Positions 1 through 8,432 of a stretch of DNA of 64,000 nucleotides are shown in pieces. The DNA comes from Diplonema japonicum (Eukaryota; Euglenozoa; Diplonemea; Diplonemida; Diplonemidae). The notes under the pieces were generated by a model. It was not told the origin of the DNA, made no database searches, and saw nothing but the letters and a program-made list of their open reading frames with translations. The position numbers and the translations under genes are program-made. The stretch's first letter is position 1. The number at the start of each line of letters is the position of its first letter. The stretch covers positions 434,001-498,000 of the forward strand of contig OZ025668.1 of the NCBI GenBank assembly GCA_964019335.1, given 5' to 3'.

Positions 1-1147
1 CCAAAGTGCATGTCCTGCAGGCCCACACATTAGGGTTGTGCATGGCTGGCTGTGTCGGCTTTGGGGGTTCGCTGTACCCGCCCTGCCTTGACTTCTGCAG
101 TTCGTCCTTGACACGCATCATCTCCTGCTTCAGCTGTGCTATCTCAGACTGCTGTGCGTTGTCTTTTAGTGCCCCGTACCCGCCAGTGCCCATGCTGACC
201 CCTGCCGCACCCATCCCGACACCAGCACCACTGTGGTCACCATTGTACGTACCAAGCGCCGTACCCATGCCCAGCCCCGTGGAGCCCGCACCCACGCTCG
301 GTACACCCAGACCGCTCGTGAGCCCAGAGCCTCCTGTTGCAGTTGCACCCGGCATCCCAGCTATCCCCATACTCAAGCCACTGGGGGTAGCTGTAGTGTT
401 GATGCCAGGTGTGGCAAGCGGCATGGTGCCTGTAGAATTATGGACATCGGGTGCGAGCCCAGCACCATGGCTGAGAGGTGTTGTGGATGCAGGCATGCTG
501 TAGTTAGTGGCTGTCGCTGTAGCCGGTGTTGTGGATGCAGGCATGCTGTAGTTAGTGGCTGCTGTAACTGGTGCTGGTGTTGTGGATGCAGGCATGCTGT
601 AGTTAGTGGCTGTTGTTGTAGCTGGTGTTGCGGACGCGGGCATGCTGAGGCCCGTGGCTCCTGCTGTGGGGTAACCTGCAGTTGTAGGCGTGCTGTAGTT
701 AGTAGGGGCGGGGGCTATCCCAGCCGATGCATGCATATTAAAGCCCGGAGTACCTGCTCCACCGGCTGTGGGTGCAGGCAAACCAACAAGGGGAGTTGTG
801 GATGCAAACACACCTGTAGTAGCCATACCACCTGTTCCAGCAGGTGAAGGCACACCCATGGACGCAGGCACCGTCGGGTTGGTTACAGTGGAGGGAGGCA
901 TGCTGTAGCCATTAGGTATGCTGTAGCCGGGGGCTGTAGGAGTTGTAGAAGTAGTGCTAAACCCAGTTGTAGCAGTGGGCATGGTGTAGGCGCCTGGCGT
1001 ACTCCCCATGTTCGCTGGTGTGGGGTGGGAAACTGGCGCCGGGGTTGGGTTCACCGCTGCAGCAGTTGGCGTAAGGCCAAAAATATCATCAAGAGTAGCC
1101 CCCCCGGACTGCGCGGGGGCTGCTACCACCGGCTGCGGTGCGTACAT
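1..1147 (-). CDS. Pro/Ala/Thr/Gly-rich protein with coiled coil and RanBP2-type zinc finger start (partial)
   Basis: The minus-strand frame is open from an ATG at 1147 to the window edge, so the C-terminus is missing. The first ~300 residues are low-complexity Thr/Ala/Pro/Gly/Met-rich sequence opening with MYAPQPVV and GGATLDDIFGLTP. A polar helix likely to form a coiled coil follows (SEIAQLKQEMMRVKDELQ). The last residues, NPNVWACRTCTL, look like the start of a RanBP2 zinc finger (W-x-C-x2-C-x3-N), a fold that binds single-stranded RNA or ubiquitin. An in-frame ATG at 1228 would add 27 mostly Lys/Arg residues from a purine run. I prefer 1147 because that run resembles leader sequence. The specific function is unknown. 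The only other zinc finger of this type in the window is at 7563-8294. Confidence 0.7.
   Translation of the reverse strand, partial: MYAPQPVVAAPAQSGGATLDDIFGLTPTAAAVNPTPAPVSHPTPANMGSTPGAYTMPTATTGFSTTSTTPTAPGYSIPNGYSMPPSTVTNPTVPASMGVPSPAGTGGMATTGVFASTTPLVGLPAPTAGGAGTPGFNMHASAGIAPAPTNYSTPTTAGYPTAGATGLSMPASATPATTTATNYSMPASTTPAPVTAATNYSMPASTTPATATATNYSMPASTTPLSHGAGLAPDVHNSTGTMPLATPGINTTATPSGLSMGIAGMPGATATGGSGLTSGLGVPSVGAGSTGLGMGTALGTYNGDHSGAGVGMGAAGVSMGTGGYGALKDNAQQSEIAQLKQEMMRVKDELQKSRQGGYSEPPKPTQPAMHNPNVWACRTCTL
486..640 (-). repeat. Coding tandem repeat (TNYSMPASTTP units)
   Basis: Inside the preceding gene the unit TNYSMPASTTPA plus a short Ala/Thr/Val spacer is repeated three times almost perfectly. 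A fourth, diverged unit (GLSMPASATPA) sits just upstream in the coding sense. The DNA copies are nearly identical (GGCATGCTGTAGTTAGTGGC on the plus strand), so the array is probably recent and variable in length. Confidence 0.85.
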
Positions 1148-1300
1148 TGGTTGTTGTTTTCCTCTTCTTTTTTTCTTTGTGTGTTTCTTTTTTTTTTTCT
1201 CCTTCTTGTGTTGTATTCGCGGCGGCATGGGCGATGGCTTTGAGATATAAAAGGTGGTGGTTGAGATGGGAGTGGGAATGTGTAAAGAAAGAAAAAAAAA

Positions 1301-1346
1301 ATCACTATGATAGGAAGCGAAGTGGTTAGCAACGGCCCACCACCAC
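1301..1346 (+). repeat. Dispersed repeat R3 (ATCACTATGATAGGAAGCGA)
   Basis: This ~45-bp sequence recurs at 42959-43004, and in more diverged form at 50119-50160 and about 18777-18811. The copies share ATCAYTATRAYAGG, then GCGAAG and AGCAAC. Each sits beside an A-rich tract, as expected of a retroposon end. The parent element is not identified. Confidence 0.6.
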
Positions 1347-1450
1347 AAAAAAAAAAAAATTCTTTATGACTATATGTCTTTGTTGTTCGCACGAGCAAAA
1401 AAGGTTTTTAAAAAGCTGCGAAAGTTTTTTGCTCGGCACAAGTTGCATAT

Positions 1451-1489
1451 AGTTATAAAATCATTTTTTGAAAGATAAATATTTGTAAC
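1451..1489 (+). repeat. Dispersed repeat R4 with A-tail
   Basis: The sequence ending TTTTTTGAAAGATAAATATTTGTAAC, then a long A-run, recurs almost identically at 61838-61875, where it is also followed by A-runs. The shared 3' boundary with poly(A) suggests the 3' end of a retroposon transcribed in the plus sense. Confidence 0.6.
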
Positions 1490-1520
1490 AAAAAAAAAAA
1501 AAAAAGACATTTACAAAAAA

Positions 1521-2441
1521 GATGTCTTTGAGGGAACCTGCAGTATGTGACAGGATCGCCTAACGACAATCAACTCATCTAGTGTTTGATCCCTTCTGTC
1601 GTGGTAGTGCCTTAGGCCCGTCGTAGTATCTTTTCAGCAGCTTGGGCGTGAAACCAACTAGCGAGTTGTTGAGGATGCAATGAGTTCGTAACTGTTCCTC
1701 TAGGATAGGGTGGGTGACCTTCGGGGTTGCGAAGACCGGACGAGTGGAGTACCCAGTGATGGGTTGGCTGTGGAGCCCTAGGGTACGCAAAGAGTGTACT
1801 GATTTCCTAGGTTCTGCTGGAATCAGGTGACTCCCCGTGCCTTTTTGGTGAATCCTGTCCAAAACTCTTAGGATTCCGCCGATTTTTCTTGCCCAGCTCG
1901 CTAGGTCTTCACCCTCCATGTGGATCCTTTCTGTTGCAATTAGGTCGACCGCAAGTTCCGCCTTGGACACCTGCCCACCGTCCTTGCCCCACTTGAGGGC
2001 TTTCAGCCATTTGAGGATAAACGGGATTAGGCCTGGGAAGTACTTCTTCGCCAGCCCGTTCTTGTGGTACCAAGTGAGAGGTTTCGGGGTTAAGAGGTTC
2101 CCTGGCTGGAAAGGTCTATTCCAGAAGTGCTGGTTTTCGTACCTGACCTGCTTGTCGGCGTGCAGACAATCGAGTTTTCCTGCAATATCTGCAAGCATCA
2201 GGTGGAGTTCCTTGACTCTTGGCAGGCTGATGTCCGAGTCCGTAGTAATGATTCCGTGAATCTGGGTGCAGTTCGGCCAGCTCCTGTGTTCTTGCACCAG
2301 CCACTTGCGGTCGGCGTTGGCTGTCCTATAGCCGGCGTGTGCTGGACAGTGCCAAATGGTATGCTGCAGGAGGCTGCTGGTTCCATTCCTAACGTCGTAG
2401 AGTGCGTCACACCCGAGGCATTTCGCACGTGTGCCTGACAA
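1521..2441 (-). mobile_element. 3' end of a non-LTR retrotransposon (RT C-terminal region plus R1 3' UTR)
   Basis: A 288-codon minus-strand frame (1575-2441) reads as the C-terminal part of a LINE polyprotein. Near its start is a Cys/His cluster (KCLGCDALYDV ... LLQHTIWHCPAH) of the kind found after the RT domain in many non-LTR elements. The RT palm motifs themselves are missing, so the copy is 5'-truncated. Its last ~50 residues match the fragment at 51100-51267. Downstream lies R1 (1521-1560; minus-strand CCTGTCACATACTGCAGG), a 3' UTR sequence seen at four other places. It ends in a T-rich tract on the coding strand. Identification rests on motif reading and internal copies. Confidence 0.65.
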
Positions 2442-3262
2442 ATCGCCGTAAAAAAAAAAGGAGGGAAAAAAGGTCGCAAAATAAATCTACTTACGAGTTC
2501 GGCAAAAATATTATGTACCTCCTTTCCCCCCCTCTTTTTTTTTTCTTTTGCTGGCGGCTCGCCTCTACTAGGGAACAAAAAAGAATAAGAAAAAAGGGGG
2601 GGTCTCTTTACCTGAATCACTGCAAATTAAAGTAACCCAAGGAGGACTGAGATGAAGAGAAAAATAGGGCCTTTTCGTGCGATTATGTAAATAAAGTTAC
2701 GAAGGGGCCCTTGGAGGAGAAAAAAAAAAGAAGAAATACTGGAAGGAGGAAGACAAAGGTCCTTGAACATACGTTTAAGTTGCTCTCTTTCTTCCTCGCA
2801 GTTTTATAACCCTGACGAGGAAAGGATGTATGTTTGTGCAGTCGAAAGAAGAAGAGAAAAAGAAAAAGAAAAACTCGATCTATTGTGCGGTGCGCTGGTT
2901 GGTGCCCACCGTGGTCTTACACTGTATTGTCCTTCTTCGGATTTTGGTGGTAGTGCTCTCTGATAGCACGTCTCAGCGCATCTCTCACCTGGTGCGTCCT
3001 CGTGTACCTTCCACTTAAAAAAAACATAAAAGATGAAGGAGGTTGTTGGAAAAACAGTCTCCACAGCAGGAGTGGGCGGGGGAGAAAAAAAAACCCACCC
3101 ACCCCCCCCCCCCCCCCCGTTTTACAAGAAAATGGTCAACTCACCGACAAAAGTACAGGAAAAAAAAAATCACTACAAAAAAAAAGGAATGAAGGAGAGG
3201 GAAAGGCAAGAAAGAGATGGAAATCCCTTCAACACGCACGTCCCCCCCCCCCCCCCCCCCCC
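2442..3262. other. Spacer with no assignable gene
   Basis: This segment lies between the cyclase stop codon and the RT relic. It has long C runs (3098-3118, 3242-3263) and A runs. A short minus-strand reading frame near 2804-3000 has ordinary composition but no start, family signature or clear splice context. I see no supportable gene. Confidence 0.5.
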
Positions 3263-6200
3263 CTACTTCGAGTCTAAAGCTCGAAACTCCCAAGAATCAG
3301 GCCGCTTGTTATCGTGAAAACCCAAGTAATTGATGATGTTAAGAGCTGCCAAGTCGTCATGAGAGTGGTAGAGTATCCGGTACAACTGGGATGCATGCTC
3401 CCACTCACCAGTAACATATAATGCGTGGGCCACACATGACAACTATTTTTTTTTTCCCTACCACTTTTTCCCCCTCCATACCTTCCGAAAAGAGACTGCA
3501 ACAGTACCAGACTCTTGGGCAAGTGCGAATTTTGAGATGCTTGAGCTAGTTCTGTTTATGTCAGGAAGGAGCGGGCTGACTAATTCATTCGCTTCCGCCT
3601 CAGCTTCCATGGAGCACACAAACCGCGCACTATGCGCGCTATGCATTGCCCACACACTGTTCATCAAATTCTCATACGCAGCACCAGCAGGAAGGAGATC
3701 CGAGGGGACTTCGCACCATTTCCCGAGCTGCACCGAACCTTCATAGAAGAGAAGTGGTGAGTTCGTTCCCTTAAGGGAGGCGAAGTCTACAGGACGTGTG
3801 TACAGTTCCTTGACCTGGCAAGAGAGAAGATTATAGATATCGGTGCTGATGAGTATTTGTATGCCGTATTGTCTGGTCGCAGCCTCCAAACGGGCGGCAA
3901 GCTGAATCGTTTAATTAAAAAAAAAAAAAAAAAAAACTCAAAGTGCAGGACAAACCCCCTCATGGAGGGCCGCCCTTGGGTGGGTTGGGGGGGGGGCTAT
4001 CATAGAGTCGCTATATTTCTGAGGACGTTCCGTAACTCTACCGGCAGCGGGCCGCAGTGTCCGTTTTCACAAAGCCTTAGCATTTGCTGTTTCGCACTGC
4101 GGATCTTGTGCTTCAGCTTTTCTAGTCTTTGTTGTCTGTTCGATGCCGCTCCGACCGCCGACTCCGCCGACCTCGCACTTAGCTCCGATTTCGTAGGCTC
4201 CCGTACTTTGCCTCTCCGGTGTACACGCTGCACGTCGGCCCCTTGTACCCATGTAATAGGTACTCCTCCGTGAGGTCTGATATCTCCGAGAAAGCTTCGG
4301 TGGGCTCCTGTGCTGCTATGAACTCCCGGTACCTCGACTTCTGCATCAGTGCCTTCGCCACCTCGCCAGGCGCCTTCTTGGTCTTCGGTATCTCCTGTGG
4401 GATGGTGTACCTCAGGACTTCTTGACGAAAAGCTGGGATGTTGAGTGTCACCGACAAGCATCGGTGGTCCGACCCGGTGATCATATCGCTTACTCCGCAA
4501 TGTTCGAGACCTTGGGCCGCGATGTTATTCAGCAGGACCCTGTCAATCCTCGTGCTGCAGTTGGTCCTAACGAACGTGTCCTCCGCCTGTACACCATCCC
4601 TTCTTGCACAGAACGCAGCGGCGTCTACCCAGTCTGTCTGTATAGCTTTCCTTAGCGTGGGGATCGTGTGCTTGCCCGGCCGTCGAAGGCGACGTGGATG
4701 GGCTGCTTCTTGGACTTGGACTCTCCCACGATAGGGGAGACGATGAGGGCGCCGCCGTCGGCCGTAATCAGGTGGATGTCGGTCTTCAGTGCGCGGGCGG
4801 TGGCTTGGATGGTAACCGGGTCCGCGGCGGTCCCCTCCCTGGCGTGCTGGGAGCAGTACAAGTCGTAGTCTCCGATGACATTCACCTGATACTCCTCGTT
4901 TCCTCGCAGCTCTTGTATCATGCGACGCCTAACGTCGCTCCCCTTCTTTCCCGTCTTCTCTCCGACCACTCCGTAGAAGGAGTTTCCGTTTCCAACCCCG
5001 TACCCCTTCCCGCGGGCTGTCATCCCGTACCCCTTCAAAGCTTTGTGAACGTCCATCTTAGACCGACGCGGTAGCTTAGATTGCCAATGTGTTTGCTGTC
5101 TGATATGATCTGATATGACTTGATATTTCTTCTCTTCTCTTCTCTTCTCCTTTTCGTTGCTGATCTGTGTCGCGCTTCAACTTTCAATATTTGTATTTTC
5201 TTTTCAAACCGTTGCTGAGTGAAACTTTATTGGCACGGTCGGACACCAATAAAGTACAGAAACTGTAGCTTTAGAATCGTTGGAAAAAAAAAAAAAAAAA
5301 AACACACACACACATTTACATGCGGAGACAGGTACGACACGTCTACCTTCATTTCACTGCCTATGGGGCCTTCGACAGCCCAACCGAAATGGATGCCGTA
5401 CCCAAGGTCACAAGTGTACCCGTTGCCTACCTTTTCACAGATCATTCTTAAGGGCACGTCGTGTTCGATACGCTCCGTGCACCGCAGGGCGAAGGCAAGA
5501 GACGTTTCCGCCTTTTTTTTTTTGTTTTATTTTTTTTTCCTTCTTTTAAAATCCATACGCATCTTCTGGAGCCCGAAAGGTTGTCGATTTGGTTGACCGA
5601 TTCGCGTCGGCCTTGGACGACACCAAGCCGCCAGGTGCAGAGGAAAGCATCGCCGATGTTTTTGTTGGGCATCCCGTCGCATTCCTTGACAGTGCGGTGG
5701 ACGATCGCGGCGATCTGGTTCACGAAGAACATCACGTCCTGCCGCAGAACCTCCGTCGCGGTGGTGAAATTCCGAATGTTGCAGAAAGCGAAGACCGCTT
5801 GCACGTTCCTCCCCGGGAGCATCGTGAACAGCGTGCCGTGCTGCAAGTTCTGGGAGATCACCTCCGTCCCCGCCTCACCGAAACCAACTTGTATCAAATT
5901 CCCAAGCTTCTTAATAGACCGCACCATATGACTCGCCTCGTTGTTCTCATATGTACTCAGTTCGGCTGACCAGTTAAATCGAGCCAAAGGGTTCACCACC
6001 AATGTGTCAACAACACGTACCATTCGCTCAATGGGAGCTACTAGAACTATCTGAACATCGGTGATGATCAGGAAGTTGAACATCACCATAGAGAAGATCA
6101 CGAAGATCGTCAGGCAGACCGACAGGATGGCGACAGTCGCATTATGATCCTTTTTGTGCAGCACGAGCTCCCCTCTTGTGCTGTTGACCTGCATCGTGAC

Positions 6201-7313
6201 CTTGGAAAGATCTATCTCACGGTATTTTCCGAAATCCCGCGACCCGTAAAACACTGTGCTGTTCACAGCGATGTACAACAACTCAGACCCGTACTCGTTG
6301 AACAGGGATCCGACGGTGTCGGGTTTTGGATTGTAAATGATAAGAGAGAGGTACACTTCTTGACTGTCAAGTGCGTCAGCAGGGGGACTGGTAAGGAGCA
6401 TAGAGCCGAGGATGACCAACAGTACTAAACATGCGTTTTTTGTGGTCAATTTGGTGTTGATCTCCATTCCCACTTTGCTTGGTGCTGCGCTCACCTCATT
6501 TTGCCCGTCGTTGAAACCATCTTCGAAGTCGTACACCGTGTGTTGTTTCCGACAGCAAAGCCAATCGCAAGCTTTCGTAACATGCCCCACACGGCCTAAC
6601 ATGGTGCCTATCCGACCCGCTCTCCCAACTCTCGCCAATGCGAAATTGATTCCTTGTTGCCGCGAGCTATCCCACACCCCGAAAAAAACTAAGATATCCG
6701 GAACAACAGAAAACATCGCAACAAGATCCAACCACAGAAAGACAGATTTGACGTATTTGCCTTGAAAGGTCAGAGCTTGCAAGATGACCTCAATGAGCAG
6801 CAACACACCAACAACAAGGGTGATGCAAAGAACGACCATGTCAGCCTCCTTGGGAAGGATGAGGTAGAACAGGTCATTGGAGAAGAGAAGGTGAAATGTC
6901 CCTACAGCAAGGAGGGTCTTGGTGGTCTGCAGGGAAAGGAATACCTCACACTTGCATCGCAACCTTTCGCAGAATGGATCGCCGCCGGTGTTTCGGAGTG
7001 TTGAAACAGAACATGACTGGTCGTCGTAGTCCGACAGCTCCTTCACAAGATGGAGCTCCTTCATCAGGGCGAAGGAGGAATCAGCGATCGTTTTGTTCTC
7101 CGGCCTTGCCCCCAGCCACGACCTCGATCCTGTCGAACTTGACATTCTGCTTGTCTTGCTATGCAGCACGCTAAACATGTGACCCTCAGCTCCCGACTTC
7201 TCCAAGTCATCGTTGTTGCCCTTCTGCCTCATCTCTGTCTCATACACAGGCACTGTGAACGATTTTCGCTGTGGCGACAGTTTGAACACCGGAAACTGCT
7301 CATTGGACGACAT
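3263..7313 (-). CDS. Class III adenylyl/guanylyl cyclase with voltage-sensor-like membrane domain (4 exons)
   Basis: Joining exons 5559-7313, 5314-5511, 3482-3901 and 3263-3442 gives 850 residues. Introns are 47, 1412 and 39 nt, all GT-AG, and the phases agree. The N-terminal half has several membrane helices, then an Arg-spaced segment (ARVGRAGRIGTMLGRVGHV) like an S4 voltage sensor. A predicted extracellular loop, another helix and a HAMP-like stretch follow. The catalytic domain spans ~490-790: FAFCNIRNFT, NKNIGDAFL, GSEMKVDVSYLSP and HVN|LAARLEAATRQYG, the last crossing intron 2. The family would convert ATP or GTP to a cyclic nucleotide at a membrane. The first metal-binding Asp (FCDIR) is Asn (~512), while the second (GDAF, ~555) is present. 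The Lys and Asp of the substrate pocket and the Asn/Arg pair are kept. Intron 2 carries the SL-headed retroelement. Confidence 0.85.
4000..5056 (-). pseudogene. Broken retroelement ORF: OTU-like domain then APE endonuclease C-terminus
   Basis: From ATG 5056 the first ~125 residues look like an OTU cysteine protease fold. GVGNGNSFYG sits where OTU proteins have DGNC, and IHVAFDGR lies near the end. The catalytic Cys position is Ser. A one-base shift near 4680 leads to KHTIPTLRKA, which supplies a possible catalytic His, and then to endonuclease sequence: CSTRIDRVLL, then TGSDHRCLSVTL with the SDH motif of APE-type LINE endonucleases. A second shift near 4200 leads into a basic linker (RLEKLKHKIRSAKQQML) typical of the stretch before RT. 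The N-terminal half of the endonuclease is not visible, so there is an internal deletion or rearrangement. Not functional as it stands. Confidence 0.6.
5225..5283 (-). ncRNA. Spliced-leader RNA sequence (exon 5247-5283 plus donor stem)
   Basis: The minus strand from 5283 reads as a 37-nt SL exon ending ACAGTTTCTGTACTTTATTG, then a GT donor (GTGTCCGACC). The trypanosome SL ends ACAGTTTCTGTACTATATTG, and the diplonemid SL I recall differs by one or two bases over the whole exon. The donor is paired: CTTTATTGG (5254-5246) and CCAATAAAG (5233-5225) form a perfect 9-bp stem with a 12-nt loop, as in SL RNA stem-loop I. Further downstream AAATATTGA is only a weak candidate Sm site, and no terminator T-run is seen. 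It is therefore probably a retrotransposed SL RNA copy or chimera, not an active SL gene. Its identity as SL sequence is firm. Confidence 0.85.
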
Positions 7314-7562
7314 CTCACTGCAACGAATGGGGTCGGTGGGAACACCACCTCACCCCCACTTCCGCTCCTTTCTCGCTGCTTTTTCTAGTTTTTTTTTTTT
7401 AATACCCCCTTTTGTTTTCTCCTTTTCTTTCCCCCTCCCCCCCTCTTTTTTTTTCCACCCGTCCCGTTCTCCCTTCCCCTTCCTTTTTTTTTTATGAAAT
7501 TAATTCTTTTTTTGAAATAAAACGAAAAAACGGGAGGGTTTTTTTTTGACTTAACGAAGTAT

Positions 7563-8294
7563 CTAGTAAGCAGGATACGATCTAGTGGTATAAACAATGG
7601 GAGCAGGAAGAGGAGGCGGTGAGATGCTGCCGTAAGAGTCGAGTTGCGTCTGTGAGATGATGGTGTTGCAGGACTTGACTTCGTCGAGGGACATCAAGCG
7701 CCACAGGCGTTGCAGCTCGTCGTCTCGCGGTGATGACGGCGTGGACGCGACGGAAGGGACGGAACACTCCCTCACAGGGATGATGGGCGGCTGTATGATG
7801 ACCTCGATGTCGGGCTCTACCAAGGCAGGGGACACTGGTGTGTAGGAATACACGCAAGACGAAAGCGCTGAAGACGACTGTGGTGCTTCGAGTACATTTT
7901 TATTCACAACAGGCATGAGAACAGGCTCCGCACGTATACATCTGCGACGTGAGGTCACCTTCTCCACAACCCTCTCGCTGTTGAAACTGTTAAGATTGCT
8001 GATATCCATCGGAGGTCTCGGCTGAGTTAGCATAACGCTTACGGTACTCTCCTCTTGCCAAGCATTGCTTGTTGCCGCCTGTGTCTTCTCAACTGGCGCA
8101 AGCTGCGGCATTGTCGCCCTTACAGGTCTTTTAACAGGCCGTGGTGGATTTGTGCTGCTTGATTTTGTAGAGGATTCGCTTCGGCAGCCTCCGCAGTCGT
8201 AGGTTACTATAGGAGACTTTCTTTTGCATGTGGAGCAGTTCGGGCTGCTGAGCCTGTTTATCGTGTCACATTTGCAAACCCACCCACGGGGCAT
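7563..8294 (-). CDS. RanBP2-type zinc finger protein
   Basis: A single-exon frame of 243 residues. The N-terminus carries a near-canonical RanBP2/NZF finger: WVCKCDTINRLSSPNCSTC, with W, then C, C, N, C, C at the expected spacings, except that the first Cys pair is C-x-C rather than C-x2-C. The family binds single-stranded RNA or ubiquitin. A second CGGC pair follows at ~34-37. The rest is Ser/Pro/Val-rich and probably disordered, with an acidic-basic stretch near ELQRLWRLMSLDEV. The start is the ATG directly before the finger. Many euglenozoan RNA regulators combine one such finger with disordered tails, so a post-transcriptional role is a reasonable inference, not shown here. Confidence 0.75.
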   Translation of the reverse strand: MPRGWVCKCDTINRLSSPNCSTCKRKSPIVTYDCGGCRSESSTKSSSTNPPRPVKRPVRATMPQLAPVEKTQAATSNAWQEESTVSVMLTQPRPPMDISNLNSFNSERVVEKVTSRRRCIRAEPVLMPVVNKNVLEAPQSSSALSSCVYSYTPVSPALVEPDIEVIIQPPIIPVRECSVPSVASTPSSPRDDELQRLWRLMSLDEVKSCNTIISQTQLDSYGSISPPPLPAPIVYTTRSYPAY

Positions 8295-8432
8295 TGCATT
8301 TGGGGGGTGTTCCTGTTGTGTTGGTTTTTTGGGGATATCAACTTACGAGTGCTAAACACATAAACAGAAAATAATAACAGAATAAAGTGTACAAGCGTAA
8401 ATAGCACTATCTATTTTTATAACAAAAATTCT

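Larger units (their letters stand above)
3937..5283 (-). mobile_element. SL-RNA-headed OTU-endonuclease retroelement fragment inside cyclase intron 2
   Basis: The insert is read in the same direction as the host gene and has poly(T) on both sides (coding sense): T-run, insert, T-run, then the intron acceptor. Its 5' end is exactly the first base of an SL exon (CCAACGATTC...). The SL donor and intron-like sequence follow, then ~110 nt of purine-rich leader, an OTU-like reading frame and the C-terminal half of an APE-type endonuclease. It stops before any RT domain and lacks the R1 3' UTR. Without the insert, intron 2 would be a short T-rich intron of roughly 70 nt. The insertion site is the intron's own polypyrimidine tract. 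Confidence 0.7.

Noticed and set aside
6-847. Plus-strand frames rich in Pro/Val and Cys/Arg
   Set aside because: Shadows of the repeated, low-complexity minus-strand gene at 1-1147.
2804-3064. Minus-strand 86-codon frame downstream of the cyclase
   Set aside because: Half of it is Ser/Phe homopolymer; no start or splice support and no family.
3937-5283. Identification as a SLACS/CZAR/CRE-type SL-gene element
   Set aside because: Those interrupt the SL exon near base 11 and use a restriction-like endonuclease. Here the SL exon is intact at the 5' end and the endonuclease has the APE-type SDH motif.
5225-5283. Active SL RNA gene
   Set aside because: No good Sm site or terminator T-run and only one copy, placed inside a gene intron next to a retroelement ORF. 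SL genes normally occur in tandem arrays.
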